Of a stretch of 50,505 nucleotides of DNA, positions 8,025 through 16,547 are shown piece by piece. The stretch comes from Phycisphaerae bacterium (GTDB lineage: Bacteria; Planctomycetota; Phycisphaerae; UBA1845; PWPN01), in assembly GCA_035384605.1 (NCBI GenBank), contig DAOOIV010000027.1:1-50505 (forward strand), given 5' to 3'. Each line of letters starts with the position of its first letter. The stretch's first letter is position 1. The notes beneath the pieces were generated by a model. It was not told the DNA's origin, ran no database searches, and was given only the letters and a program-made list of their open reading frames with translations. Position numbers and translations under genes: made by a program.

Positions 8025-9416
8025 ATGACAACGACTGCCTTCGACCAATCCGACCTCGCCGTCGGCAGCGAGGCCATGAGGTTTTTTCCGGTCGAGGTTG
8101 CCACCATCGAGGACGGCACCCTCGAGATGGACGTATACCTCGACTCGGCCGGAGATGGTAGCAGCTATGTGCTCTACTGCGCGAAGGGTGCCGCCTTTAC
8201 CAGCAAGCTGCGAGAGAAGCTGATCCCGCGGAACGTCCGGTTCCTGTACGTTCCGATGTCGCAGCACAAAGAGTATCGCAAAGCTCTCGCCCGCTACCTC
8301 GAGAAGACCTACACCGATCCCCATAGGGAACGATCCGAGCGAATCCGCATCGTCCGGGAGGCATGCACCAAAATGATTGACGACGTGCTGCTCTTTCCGG
8401 AGCGGCCGGAGTCCCTCGAAACCGTAAAAGACGTCAGCCGCCAGTTCGCCGAGTGGGTCGACGAAGATCAGGTGGGCTTCTCCTACCTGATGGACATGGC
8501 GACGCACGATTACTATACCGTCACCCACATGGTTAACGTTGGCGTGGGCTGCGGCTTGCTCGCCAAGCAGCTCAAACCGGACGATTCGCAGTGGCACGCG
8601 GCGTTGATCGAAGGCGGACTCCTGCACCACGTAGGCAAACGCAGAATCCCCACGGAGATACTTAACAAGGAGGGAAAGCTCTCACCCGAAGAGTGGGAAC
8701 TGGTCAAGTCTCACCCCGGTACGGGCTTTGACCTCATCAAGACAAACCCTGCCATGTCCCAGATCGTTATGGACATGGTACACTCCCATCACGAGCGTTT
8801 TGACGGGGCGGGGTACCCGATCGGTCTGGCCGGCGAACAGATCAGCGAAGAGGCTCGAATCTGTTCGGTCATCGACGTCTTCGATGCCATTTGCGCGGCG
8901 AGGCCCTATCGCGGGCCGCTCCCCCCCGAACAGACGCTCAAGGTACTTGCGGAAGGCAAGAGCACCTGCTTCGATCCGGAGATGGTCGATGCCTGGGACG
9001 CCATCGTTCGCGGCCTTCTGGAGGCCGACCCGCAGCGAGTACCCCCTCAGGGCGCCGCAAATGAGTCCCTTTCGTTGGACTCATTTGTTCAGCAGTCGCC
9101 GTCGGGTGGTACGCGCGCCGAGCCCATCAATCGAAGGCGCCATCCACGATTCGAATGCTGCCTGAATGCCCGCGCTCGATGGCTGGACAAACGTACCGAA
9201 CACCCGGGCAAGGGAGACATGTGGGCGGAGGTGATTGTCCTGGACATCAGCCAGGGCGGAGCCAGGATCTCAATGGCGTTGCCGATCGAAGTCGACGAAG
9301 TGCTCGAGCTCGAAGTGCCTGCCAAGGGACGTCCGCCCGTGCGTCGCGTCGGCCGCATCGTTCACGTGGCAACGGAGTCCGGCCCTCGCTGGCGGGCCGG
9401 TATGGTATTTCTGTAA
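8025..9416 (+). CDS. HD-GYP domain protein with C-terminal PilZ domain; altered HD motif
   Basis: A 463-aa cytoplasmic signalling protein. About residues 150-330 form an HD-GYP domain, a family that hydrolyses cyclic di-GMP: THDYYTVTHMVNV, HPGTGF, SHHERFDGAGYPIGL (the GYP signature) and DVFDAICAARPYRG. However, the defining HD pair reads LLHHVGK (H201-H202), so the metal-binding aspartate is replaced by histidine. A PilZ domain follows, with RRRHPR (R371 to R375) and DISQGG (D407-G412), the two halves of the cyclic di-GMP binding motif. The protein may therefore bind cyclic di-GMP yet have weak or altered phosphodiesterase activity. It could link this messenger to motility or attachment. The interdomain linker holds a perfect 10-bp inverted repeat. 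Confidence 0.9.
   Translation: MTTTAFDQSDLAVGSEAMRFFPVEVATIEDGTLEMDVYLDSAGDGSSYVLYCAKGAAFTSKLREKLIPRNVRFLYVPMSQHKEYRKALARYLEKTYTDPHRERSERIRIVREACTKMIDDVLLFPERPESLETVKDVSRQFAEWVDEDQVGFSYLMDMATHDYYTVTHMVNVGVGCGLLAKQLKPDDSQWHAALIEGGLLHHVGKRRIPTEILNKEGKLSPEEWELVKSHPGTGFDLIKTNPAMSQIVMDMVHSHHERFDGAGYPIGLAGEQISEEARICSVIDVFDAICAARPYRGPLPPEQTLKVLAEGKSTCFDPEMVDAWDAIVRGLLEADPQRVPPQGAANESLSLDSFVQQSPSGGTRAEPINRRRHPRFECCLNARARWLDKRTEHPGKGDMWAEVIVLDISQGGARISMALPIEVDEVLELEVPAKGRPPVRRVGRIVHVATESGPRWRAGMVFL
9059..9086. repeat. Inverted repeat inside the HD-GYP/PilZ linker
   Basis: A 10-bp perfect stem, AAATGAGTCC and GGACTCATTT, with an 8-nt loop, located within the coding sequence between the two domains. 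It encodes the linker residues NESLSLDSF. It is AT-richer than its surroundings and may be an inserted palindrome tolerated in a flexible linker. Confidence 0.6.
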
Positions 9417-9593
9417 CCCCTTCAAACAACCGGCGCGGGTCGTCCGTCAATGCCGGACTGCCTTTCTTCTTCCCATCCTTTCCTCTCGGTCTCCGTTGTA
9501 CAATGGGACCACTGATCCGGGTAACCCATTCCGACCTCGCATGAGATGCGGGCACAATGCGGTTCATGGGACGAATTCACGGGAGCTGGCGTC

Positions 9594-11930
9594 ATGGGCA
9601 AACATAGGCGATCTTCCGCTGCCGGTCTGCTGGGCGTGTTCTTTCTGGTAGTCGTCTTCCCCGCTCGCGGGGCGACGGAAAGAGTCCTGGCCCGTTGGGA
9701 TTTCGACTCCCGATCAGGATGGAACGGTTGGTTGCCCGGGGGCACTATCAAGAACGTTGAATTCGGGCCCGACGGCGTAGCCTTCGATGCCCTTGGTCCC
9801 GACCCCATCATCGTGAGTCCCGAGTTCGAGTTGTCGCCGGCCACCAACCGGCAGTACGTGACGATCGATCTGGACTGTTCGGCCGCAGGCCGGGCTGAAC
9901 TCTTCTTCACAAACAAGACAACCGGCCCCTACGGCGGGTTCGAGCCCAAATGGGTCAACTTGGCGTTCGTGCCGTCCGGGGGACGACAGAGCTTGACCAT
10001 CTGGCCCTTCTGGGGCGTCCTGCAAAAGGTGATCCGGATCCGCTTCGATCCCCCCTCAGGCGTCCGATGCCGCTTGTCGTCCATTCGGATCGTGGATGCA
10101 TCGCAGTCCGGAGGCCCCCCGGCATGGTCATTTCGCGACGCGAACGACCCGTGGCGGCCCATGTGCGCCTCCACGGCTGAGCGGACCGGTGAGGGCCTCG
10201 TTGTGCGGGCGACCGCTCCGCAGGCGAGCATTGCGGTCGTAGTCGCGCCTTTTGCCGCGGAACGGCGATTCATCCTTCGGTTGGACGCCCGATGCCCCGG
10301 CGAGGACGTGCTGGGCTTTTACTGGGCGACCGATGACCAGCCCGGCCTGATCGGCCGCCCCATCCCCATCGCTGGTGAAGGCCATGCTCGTTCAATCGAA
10401 CTGGATCTCCGCTGCTTCCCGGAGTGGAAGGGGACGGTGACTCATCTCGCTCTGGCTTTCGGCACGCACGGAAGCGAGACCCTTACGTTGCGATCGATGA
10501 GTATCGACGAGAACGATGCGACACGTCCATTCCTTCGGCTGCGCCACATGGGTTTCGAACGTCCGGTTAGTAGACCGGGCAAGGCCGCCGGCGTTCAAGC
10601 CGTGCTGGAACACGTGGGCGGCCCGGCGGTCCCTGCCGGCGTGGCGTCGTTCGCGGTCGATGAGAACGTCCGCTGTGAGAAGCCTTCTGTGAGCATGCCG
10701 GCCGTCGAACCCGGCAAGCGCGCCGAGGTCGCCACTGAGATTATCCCGTCGAAGCCCGGATCGACCAGCGTTACCTTGCACGCCAATGGCCAGACGTTCA
10801 CTCGCATCCTGCATGTCGACGAGCCGATCACAGATCCGACGCTTCTGGATCGCGGGTCCGACAACTATGACGTTCCCAAGCCGAGGCCGGTGAAGACACG
10901 CTACCAGATCGGCGTTTATTACTTCCCCGGTTGGTCCCCGGATCAAATCAGCCGCTGGCAGAAACAGGCCGATTTTCCCGAACGCGACCCGGTGCTCGGA
11001 TGGTACAAAGAAGGCCTCCCGGAAGTCGCCGACTGGCACGTCAAATGGGCCGTCGAAAACGGCATCTCATTCTTTGTCTTCGACTGGTACTGGCGCGACG
11101 GCAAGGAGGAATTGGGCCGGGCCCTCAATGACGGCTTCCTCAACGCCCGCTATCGCGATTACATGAAGTTCGCGGTCATGTGGGCCAATCACCCGCCGTT
11201 CGCCGGCCACACGCCCGACCAGTTGCTGGCCGTCACCGAGTACTGGCTCAAACACTACTTCCGCCGACCGAATTACCTGACCCGCGACGGAAAGCCCTAC
11301 GTGAGCTTCTTCAGCGTCCATGAGTTGCTGACCGACCTTGGTGGACCGGAGAAAACCAAGGCGGCTTTCGACGCGATGCGTCGGCGCGTTCGCGATGCCG
11401 GTTTGGCAGGACTGCATATTGCCGCCTGCACCGGGAACGATTCGCATAGCATAGAGATGGTTCGGAAGGCCGGCTTCGACTCGATGACCGCCTACAACTA
11501 CTCCGGTGCCGGGGCCACGATGCCTCAATCCAGCTATCGATCATTCCTCCTGGGCCACGAGTCGATCTGGAAAGCCATGCGGCAGGCCGGGAACCCGCCC
11601 TACGTGCCGCTCCTGACCGTGGGTTGGGATCCTCGTCCCTGGCACGGCCCGCGCACCAACAGCAGGTTTGCCCGTCGAACCCGGGATTTCGCGGAAGCCC
11701 TCGGCCGGCTGAAGGTCGACCTCGACATGAATCGCGAGCGGATGGCCCTGCTGGAAGCTTGGAACGAGTGGGGCGAAGGCTCATACATCGAGCCCAACGC
11801 CGAATTCGGTTTCAGGGATCTGGAGGCCGTTCGCCGCACCTTTGCCGAACCCGGCGACTGGCCGGTCAACGTCGCCCCCCAGGACCTCGGGCTGGACGGA
11901 AAATACGACCTGCGAGCAGAAAAAAAGTGA
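9594..11930 (+). CDS. Secreted GH99/WbsX-like glycoside hydrolase-related protein
   Basis: A 778-aa exported protein. A Sec signal peptide (GLLGVFFLVVVFPARGA) directly follows the ATG at 9594, which has GGGAG in front, so I preferred it to the in-frame ATG at 9546. Residues ~30-420 are beta-rich, probably carbohydrate-binding and Ig-like. The catalytic-type domain starts near residue 435 (YQIGVYYFPGW) and contains WAVENGISFFVFDWYW, the MTAYNYSG segment and LLEAWNEWGEGSYIEP near residue 720. These features are typical of the WbsX/GH99-like TIM barrels annotated as glycosyl hydrolases or glycosyltransferases. Substrate unknown; endo-acting mannan or algal polysaccharide cleavage is only a guess. 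Confidence 0.82.
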   Translation: MGKHRRSSAAGLLGVFFLVVVFPARGATERVLARWDFDSRSGWNGWLPGGTIKNVEFGPDGVAFDALGPDPIIVSPEFELSPATNRQYVTIDLDCSAAGRAELFFTNKTTGPYGGFEPKWVNLAFVPSGGRQSLTIWPFWGVLQKVIRIRFDPPSGVRCRLSSIRIVDASQSGGPPAWSFRDANDPWRPMCASTAERTGEGLVVRATAPQASIAVVVAPFAAERRFILRLDARCPGEDVLGFYWATDDQPGLIGRPIPIAGEGHARSIELDLRCFPEWKGTVTHLALAFGTHGSETLTLRSMSIDENDATRPFLRLRHMGFERPVSRPGKAAGVQAVLEHVGGPAVPAGVASFAVDENVRCEKPSVSMPAVEPGKRAEVATEIIPSKPGSTSVTLHANGQTFTRILHVDEPITDPTLLDRGSDNYDVPKPRPVKTRYQIGVYYFPGWSPDQISRWQKQADFPERDPVLGWYKEGLPEVADWHVKWAVENGISFFVFDWYWRDGKEELGRALNDGFLNARYRDYMKFAVMWANHPPFAGHTPDQLLAVTEYWLKHYFRRPNYLTRDGKPYVSFFSVHELLTDLGGPEKTKAAFDAMRRRVRDAGLAGLHIAACTGNDSHSIEMVRKAGFDSMTAYNYSGAGATMPQSSYRSFLLGHESIWKAMRQAGNPPYVPLLTVGWDPRPWHGPRTNSRFARRTRDFAEALGRLKVDLDMNRERMALLEAWNEWGEGSYIEPNAEFGFRDLEAVRRTFAEPGDWPVNVAPQDLGLDGKYDLRAEKK

Positions 11931-11974
11931 GCCCCTGCTTGCGTGCGATCAGTCAGGACGCGGACCTGCCGGGA

Positions 11975-12424
11975 TCAATCGCCGGAGGGCACCAACTGTG
12001 GATATGCCGATTTCAGCCAATTGACGACGGCTCTCCTCAGCTTCTGCGCCAGCAGGAGCATTTCCGCAGCTTCCTGGTCGGACACGGCCCCCGCCCGCTC
12101 ATACCCGCCGATGTTCCTCTTCTTGCGGAACTGCTCCAGCTCCCGAATCGCGTTTTCCTCCAGGCGAATCGTGAATCGGAGCGACTGTAGGACACGGAAA
12201 TGATGGGCCTCTCGTGACGCCCGGCACCCGGCGGCAGCGAGGGCCGCCGTGGCAGCCTGCAAGGCGGCGTTGTAGGCGATGTTCAGCCGCCAATCAGCGC
12301 TGAGCCGCGGCGTTTGTGCGTCGGCGAGGTCGCGGTCGACCACTGCGAGCAGGTCTGCTATCTCTTGCGGGCTCGTCTGATGAGGGACCAGCCAGCCGTT
12401 GTTCTGCCATTCCTGCAAGCTCAC
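11975..12424 (-). CDS. HEPN-domain protein (toxin-like partner of MNT)
   Basis: A 149-aa helical HEPN protein, the usual partner of a minimal nucleotidyltransferase in toxin-antitoxin pairs, where HEPN members often act as RNases. It starts with GTG (MSLQEWQNNGWLVPH), preceded by GGAG at good spacing. The conserved segment near the end is FRKKRNIGGYE (R103-N104, Y108). The canonical Rx4-6H motif is not complete because no histidine follows, so RNase activity is doubtful. Its first 131 nt lie inside the upstream wHTH-MNT frame, an unusually long overlap. Likely co-transcribed with that gene; convergent with the GH99-like gene. Confidence 0.82.
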   Translation of the reverse strand: MSLQEWQNNGWLVPHQTSPQEIADLLAVVDRDLADAQTPRLSADWRLNIAYNAALQAATAALAAAGCRASREAHHFRVLQSLRFTIRLEENAIRELEQFRKKRNIGGYERAGAVSDQEAAEMLLLAQKLRRAVVNWLKSAYPQLVPSGD

Positions 12425-13010
12425 GCTCGTCTCCGAGAATCACGATTCGCGGGCCACGGCTTAGAGCATAGAGGAAGTGGTCCTTGCGAGCCAACCTGCG
12501 ACGAAACTCGTCGGGCGGATAGACGGTAGGATTCACTTCCCGGCCCAGCAAGTCGTGAGCCCCGCCCAAGGCGGCCACCACTGCCGAGAACGTCGTGTCC
12601 CCGATGACACAGAGATCAACGTCGCTGCCCTCTCGGGGCTCTCCCCGGGCAATTGATCCGTAGATGAACGCAAGGCGGATCCGGTCCCTTAGCGGCCACA
12701 GCATTTCGCGGAGGACTTCGGCGGCGCCTGAGGTCTTGAGAACGATGCCCCGCAACTCGGCGAAGACCGGACACTCCGGATTGGCGCGGAAGTGAGTCTG
12801 GTGACCCTGCGAGATCCTTCTGATGACGCCGGCCGCTGCCAGGCGTGTCAGTTCCCTTTGAGCAGCCCCCAAGCCCGTTCCCACCTGCCGGGCAATCTCG
12901 CGAAGATAGAACGACCGGTCTGGATGGCTCAGCAGTAAGGCGAGCACCGCCCGGCGGGTCTTGCCGAACAATGCCGAGGACAGCGGATCCGGTGCAGAGG
13001 ATGTACTCAT
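12294..13010 (-). CDS. wHTH-nucleotidyltransferase (MNT) protein, antitoxin-like regulator
   Basis: A 238-aa fusion. Residues ~12-75 form a winged helix-turn-helix (KTRRAVLALLLSHPDRSFYLREIARQ). Residues ~110-200 form a nucleotidyltransferase of the pol-beta/MNT type, with FIYGSIARGE (G118, S119) and SDVDL (D130, D132) as the metal-binding aspartates. In HEPN/MNT systems the MNT can silence the HEPN protein by adding nucleotides to it, while the HTH can repress the operon. The last ~43 residues, read through the overlap with the HEPN gene, are Arg/Pro/Ala-rich and look non-conserved, as if an earlier stop had been lost. No Shine-Dalgarno precedes the ATG; see the promoter at 13001-13048. Confidence 0.85.
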   Translation of the reverse strand: MSTSSAPDPLSSALFGKTRRAVLALLLSHPDRSFYLREIARQVGTGLGAAQRELTRLAAAGVIRRISQGHQTHFRANPECPVFAELRGIVLKTSGAAEVLREMLWPLRDRIRLAFIYGSIARGEPREGSDVDLCVIGDTTFSAVVAALGGAHDLLGREVNPTVYPPDEFRRRLARKDHFLYALSRGPRIVILGDERELAGMAEQRLAGPSSDEPARDSRPARSGRPRPRRRTNAAAQR

Positions 13011-13048
13011 CTTGGGAACGATTGTATCTTATGTGAGTACATGTGCAA
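13001..13048 (-). promoter_or_regulatory. Promoter with embedded operator for the MNT-HEPN operon; leaderless start predicted
   Basis: Read on the minus strand, TTGCAC (13043-13048) and TACAAT (13021-13026) are 16 nt apart. Transcription would begin about 3 nt before the ATG at 13010, so the mRNA would be nearly leaderless, matching the lack of a ribosome site. A perfect 9-bp inverted repeat, ATGTACTCA (13001-13009) and TGAGTACAT (13034-13042), has one arm in the -35/-10 spacer and the other over the start codon. This is a good position for autorepression by the wHTH domain. Confidence 0.6.
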
Positions 13049-13075
13049 GACCGTCCTTAGAGCCAAGCACGGATC

Positions 13076-13654
13076 TCAGATTCCGACCGCCAGCGATTCC
13101 TCGACCAAAGCAGCGAGTTGCTGAACGTTGAACGGCTTGGCGATGGTGTTGTGGTAACCCTGTTGCAGCAGGCTTTGGCGGTCCGCATCCGTAATGGCGG
13201 CCCCCATAGCCACCACCTGGGTTCCCTGAAGCTCACCGCGGGCCGCGATGAACCGAAACAGGACCCTCCCCTCGATGCCCGGCACGTCGATATCCACCAA
13301 CACCACGGCCGGCTTGCATTGCTCCATCAGCGCGCCGGCCTCAAAGGCGGATGAGGCTACCATCACTTCATAGTCGAAGCGTTCTTCCAGAGCCTTCTCC
13401 AGCAACCGGGCCAGATCCACGTCGGCGTCAACAATCAGTATGCGCGGGCGGCCGGTCTCCAGGTGGTCGAGAGGTATGCCGTGGGCTTTCATGAAACGGA
13501 TGAGCTGGGCCAGTGGAATGCGGCGGTCCTTGCTGCCCGGAATCCGGTAGCCGCGAAGCTGCCCGGTGTCGAACCACTTGGATACTGTCCGAGGGGCAAC
13601 ATTGCAGATCCTGGCGACATCGCCGGTCGTGAGCACGTCTTTGAGTTTGCCCAT
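13076..13654 (-). CDS. HTH (MerR/excisionase-type) DNA-binding protein fused to a receiver domain
   Basis: A 192-aa regulator with the DNA-binding domain first. Residues ~7-62 resemble an excisionase/MerR-like HTH (LTTGDVARICNVAPRTVSKWFDTGQLRGYRIPGSKDRRIP). Residues ~71-190 are a two-component receiver: acidic pocket VDADVD, phospho-acceptor D121 in LVDIDVPG, and lysine in IAKPFN. The usual Thr/Ser switch position reads AMGAA, so the output step may be atypical. No kinase is adjacent; PAS kinases elsewhere in the window are candidates only by proximity. It ends just upstream of the MNT promoter. Confidence 0.88.
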   Translation of the reverse strand: MGKLKDVLTTGDVARICNVAPRTVSKWFDTGQLRGYRIPGSKDRRIPLAQLIRFMKAHGIPLDHLETGRPRILIVDADVDLARLLEKALEERFDYEVMVASSAFEAGALMEQCKPAVVLVDIDVPGIEGRVLFRFIAARGELQGTQVVAMGAAITDADRQSLLQQGYHNTIAKPFNVQQLAALVEESLAVGI

Positions 13655-13879
13655 GGTCGAATCCCCGACAGGTCTTCGAATCGCAGCCGTCTCCTAAGAG
13701 GATATGTCGGTCGCTACAGACCTCAGGTTTCGCCGAATCGGCAAAACCCATGCGGAAGGTGCAGACCGCAAGCCCCACAAAAACGATACGACGGGGCGCA
13801 CGCGACCCGGATTCGACCGGCAGACAGGTCGAAGTCTCGCCGCCTCAAGGTCCGAAAACAATGATGACCGCCTCTGGCG

Positions 13880-14806
13880 TCACGGCTGGCCTGCCAGCAA
13901 AGCTTCCACTTCCGACAACGCAGGCATGGACCGTTGGGCTCCCGTCCGCGTGCAGGCCAGGGCCCCGGCCGCGTTGGCAAACCGAATGGCTTCGATCAGC
14001 TTCCAGCCCCAGCTTCGCGCCACCGCCAGTGCGGCAGTGAAAGCCTCGCCCGCTGCGGTTGTGTCCACAACACGGACCGCAAAACCCGGTACCGCAGATT
14101 CCCCCTCGGGCGAGAACACATAGGCCCCGTGCTGCCCCAGTTTGAGCACTACCGATCGGCAGCCCCTCTTGGACAAGGCGGCAGCGATTGCTGCGGGACT
14201 CTTGATCGCCGAGAGACCGGTCAGTTGCGCTGCTTCTTGATCGTTCAGAGAAACCACGTCGGCCTGAAGTAGAGAATCCGGCAAGCCGTCTCTGGGCACC
14301 GGGGCGGTTTCCAGAACGGTCTCGACGCCGTGCCGCCTGCACACCTCAATCGCATGCTTCACAGTCTCAAGAGGGATTTCCAACTGCAAGAGGCAGATCC
14401 TGGCCTTCTTGATGACCTCTTGCGCAGCGTCCACATCGGTGGGTGTGACCAGGAGATTGGCCCCTCCCACCACTGTGACGGCCTTCTCGCCGCTGTCGGA
14501 CACCGAGATCACGGTAATGCCGCTGGCGACTCCCGGCGTCGATTGGACCCAGGTGCAATCCACCCCATTGCTCTTCAGGTCGCAGAGCAGCGTTGCCCCA
14601 AACGCATCGTCGCCAACCCGGCCGATCATCACGGCCGGTTCGCCCAGCCTGGCAACCGCGACTGCCTGGTTGGCACCCTTGCCTCCCGCAATGGCCGTAA
14701 AACCCCGGCCGGAAACCGTCTGCCCTCCCACGGGAATGTACGGTGTCCGAACAACCAGATCCATGGTGATGCTTCCGATGATGACGACCGGACTTGAGGC
14801 CATCAT
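13880..14806 (-). CDS. Ribokinase-like PfkB-family sugar kinase with Asp-to-Glu change at the catalytic base
   Basis: A 308-aa carbohydrate kinase closest in layout to ribokinase, which phosphorylates D-ribose. Signature 1 is AGGKGANQAVAVARLG with the preceding GSITMDLV. Anion-hole/ATP signature 2 reads DTTAAGEAF, where ribokinases have DTTAAGDTF; the catalytic aspartate is replaced by E254. The NDQEAAQLTG segment is intact. The substitution could reduce activity or be tolerated. Divergent from purF with ~170 nt between them; ribose phosphorylation would feed PRPP, the PurF substrate, though the genes are not co-transcribed. Other sugar or nucleoside substrates are possible. Confidence 0.85.
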   Translation of the reverse strand: MMASSPVVIIGSITMDLVVRTPYIPVGGQTVSGRGFTAIAGGKGANQAVAVARLGEPAVMIGRVGDDAFGATLLCDLKSNGVDCTWVQSTPGVASGITVISVSDSGEKAVTVVGGANLLVTPTDVDAAQEVIKKARICLLQLEIPLETVKHAIEVCRRHGVETVLETAPVPRDGLPDSLLQADVVSLNDQEAAQLTGLSAIKSPAAIAAALSKRGCRSVVLKLGQHGAYVFSPEGESAVPGFAVRVVDTTAAGEAFTAALAVARSWGWKLIEAIRFANAAGALACTRTGAQRSMPALSEVEALLAGQP

Positions 14807-14901
14807 TTGTCATCTCCTTCCGGGCCAACGCACCATCGGCCGGGAAACGCCTTGCCTTTGCGACAAACCGTATGCGCAGGCATTATTGGACGGTCGGTCG
14901 C

Positions 14902-14930
14902 TTGACTTGTCCACCGGCATTCAATATCCT
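14902..14930 (+). promoter_or_regulatory. Predicted sigma-70 promoter for purF
   Basis: TTGACT (14902-14907) and TATCCT (14925-14930) are 17 nt apart, with matches of 5/6 and 4/6 to consensus. A start near 14937 would give a leader of about 40 nt that contains AAGGA (14960s) before the GTG start. Confidence 0.55.
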
Positions 14931-14977
14931 GCGCTTTTGACGCTGATTAGCCTGAAAAAGAAGGAACCTCGCTCGGC

Positions 14978-16408
14978 GTGTCATCCCCTTCATTGAAACA
15001 CAACTGTGGGCTGTTCGGTGTCTACGGTCACCCCGATGCCGTCCTGCTGACGTACCTCGGCATCTACGCGCAGCAGCACCGAGGCCAGGAGGCTGCCGGA
15101 ATCTGCAGCGTCGGCGGCGGGGGTCCCATCCAGCGGTACGCCAACCTCGGGCTGGTCACGACGGTTTTCCACAACAAGCGAATCCTCGACGAACTGCGTA
15201 ACCCCCACGCCATCGGACATGTGCGCTATTCGACTACCGGCTCGTGCCATAACATCAACTGCCAGCCGATCTTAGTCAATTACGCACGAGGACAGGTTGC
15301 GGTTGCTCACAACGGCAACCTCATCAACGCCGGCCTGCTTCGCAAAGAATTCGAGGAACAAGGCGCCATTTTCAACACCACCAGTGATTCAGAGGTCATT
15401 CTCCACCTCCTGGCCCGACCGGCCCATCTGGATAAGGCCAACGTCATTCCGCACATCCTTGGACACCTCCAAGGGGCATATTCGCTCCTGTTCCTGTTCC
15501 CCGACCGCATGGTGGCCGCCCGCGATCCCTTTGGCTTCCGGCCATTGGTCTTGGGCACACTGGAAAACGGCGCCATCGCCGTCGCCAGCGAGACCTGCGC
15601 CTTCGACATCATCAACGCCAGGTTCCTGCGCGAGGTCGAACCCGGCGAAGTCGTGACCATCTCGGAAAAGGGGATGGAGAGTTCCCGGATCGTGCCGGAG
15701 GACGCTTTTCGACCGGCGTACTGCATCTTCGAGCAGATCTACTTCGCCGACCCCGCCAGCGATGTCTTTGGCGAAAACGTCCACAAGGTGCGCCAGGCAA
15801 TGGGGGCCGAATTAGCCCGCGAGGCACCGGTCGAGGCCGACGCCGTTATCCCCGTGCCCAACTGCGCCCGCTGTGCGGCCATGGGCTACGCCCGAGCCAG
15901 CGGCATTCCTTACGAACGCGGCTACACCACCAACCACTATGTCGGCCGCTCGTTCATCATGCCCGAGCAGGTGCAGCGCGACCTCGTGGTGAGGATGAAG
16001 CTGAACGTCATCAAGGAGAACGTCCGCGGACGCCGCTTGATCGTCGTTGAGGATTCGGTCGTTCGCGGCACGACGACGCGCGGAAAGATCGGTACCCTGC
16101 GCCAGGCGGGGGCCAAGGAGATTCATCTCCGCGTGGCCAGCCCGCCCATTCGACATCCCTGCCACTTCGGAATCGACTTCCCTACCCAGCAGGAGTTGAT
16201 TGCCCATCAGAGGTCCGTCGCCGAGATCCGCGATTACCTCGGTGTCGATTCATTGCACTACCTCTCCCTCGAAGGCATGTTGAAATGCGTGAAACACCCC
16301 GGTCGCTACTATTGCACGGCTTGCTTCAGCGGCCGTTATCCCATGCCGGTCGACCAGCAGATCGGCAAATTCGCCCTCGAACGGTACCAGCTCAAGATGT
16401 TCGAGTGA
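14978..16408 (+). CDS. purF: Amidophosphoribosyltransferase (PurF)
   Basis: First committed enzyme of purine synthesis: transfers the glutamine amide to PRPP to give phosphoribosylamine. It is 476 aa with a GTG start preceded by AAGGA. The short propeptide MSSPSLKHN would be removed to expose the N-terminal nucleophile C10 (CGLFGVYGHPDA). The glutaminase domain includes QQHRGQEAAGI and the PRTase domain has the PRPP loop VVEDSVVRGTTTRG. Cysteines in NCARC, RHPCHF and YYCTACFSG fit the [4Fe-4S] type known from Bacillus rather than the E. coli type. It appears monocistronic and convergent with the AAA ATPase gene. Confidence 0.96.
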   Translation: MSSPSLKHNCGLFGVYGHPDAVLLTYLGIYAQQHRGQEAAGICSVGGGGPIQRYANLGLVTTVFHNKRILDELRNPHAIGHVRYSTTGSCHNINCQPILVNYARGQVAVAHNGNLINAGLLRKEFEEQGAIFNTTSDSEVILHLLARPAHLDKANVIPHILGHLQGAYSLLFLFPDRMVAARDPFGFRPLVLGTLENGAIAVASETCAFDIINARFLREVEPGEVVTISEKGMESSRIVPEDAFRPAYCIFEQIYFADPASDVFGENVHKVRQAMGAELAREAPVEADAVIPVPNCARCAAMGYARASGIPYERGYTTNHYVGRSFIMPEQVQRDLVVRMKLNVIKENVRGRRLIVVEDSVVRGTTTRGKIGTLRQAGAKEIHLRVASPPIRHPCHFGIDFPTQQELIAHQRSVAEIRDYLGVDSLHYLSLEGMLKCVKHPGRYYCTACFSGRYPMPVDQQIGKFALERYQLKMFE

Positions 16409-16547
16409 CGCAAGCTCTGGCCGAATAGCAGGCACCTCCGCAGCGGCAATAGACGGAAGGTTTCTCAAAAAACCGGATCTTGGGCTGCGCCGGACCGGGG
16501 AATACCTGCCAGCGGAGCGACTGAATCAGGGGCATGGCGACGCGAGG

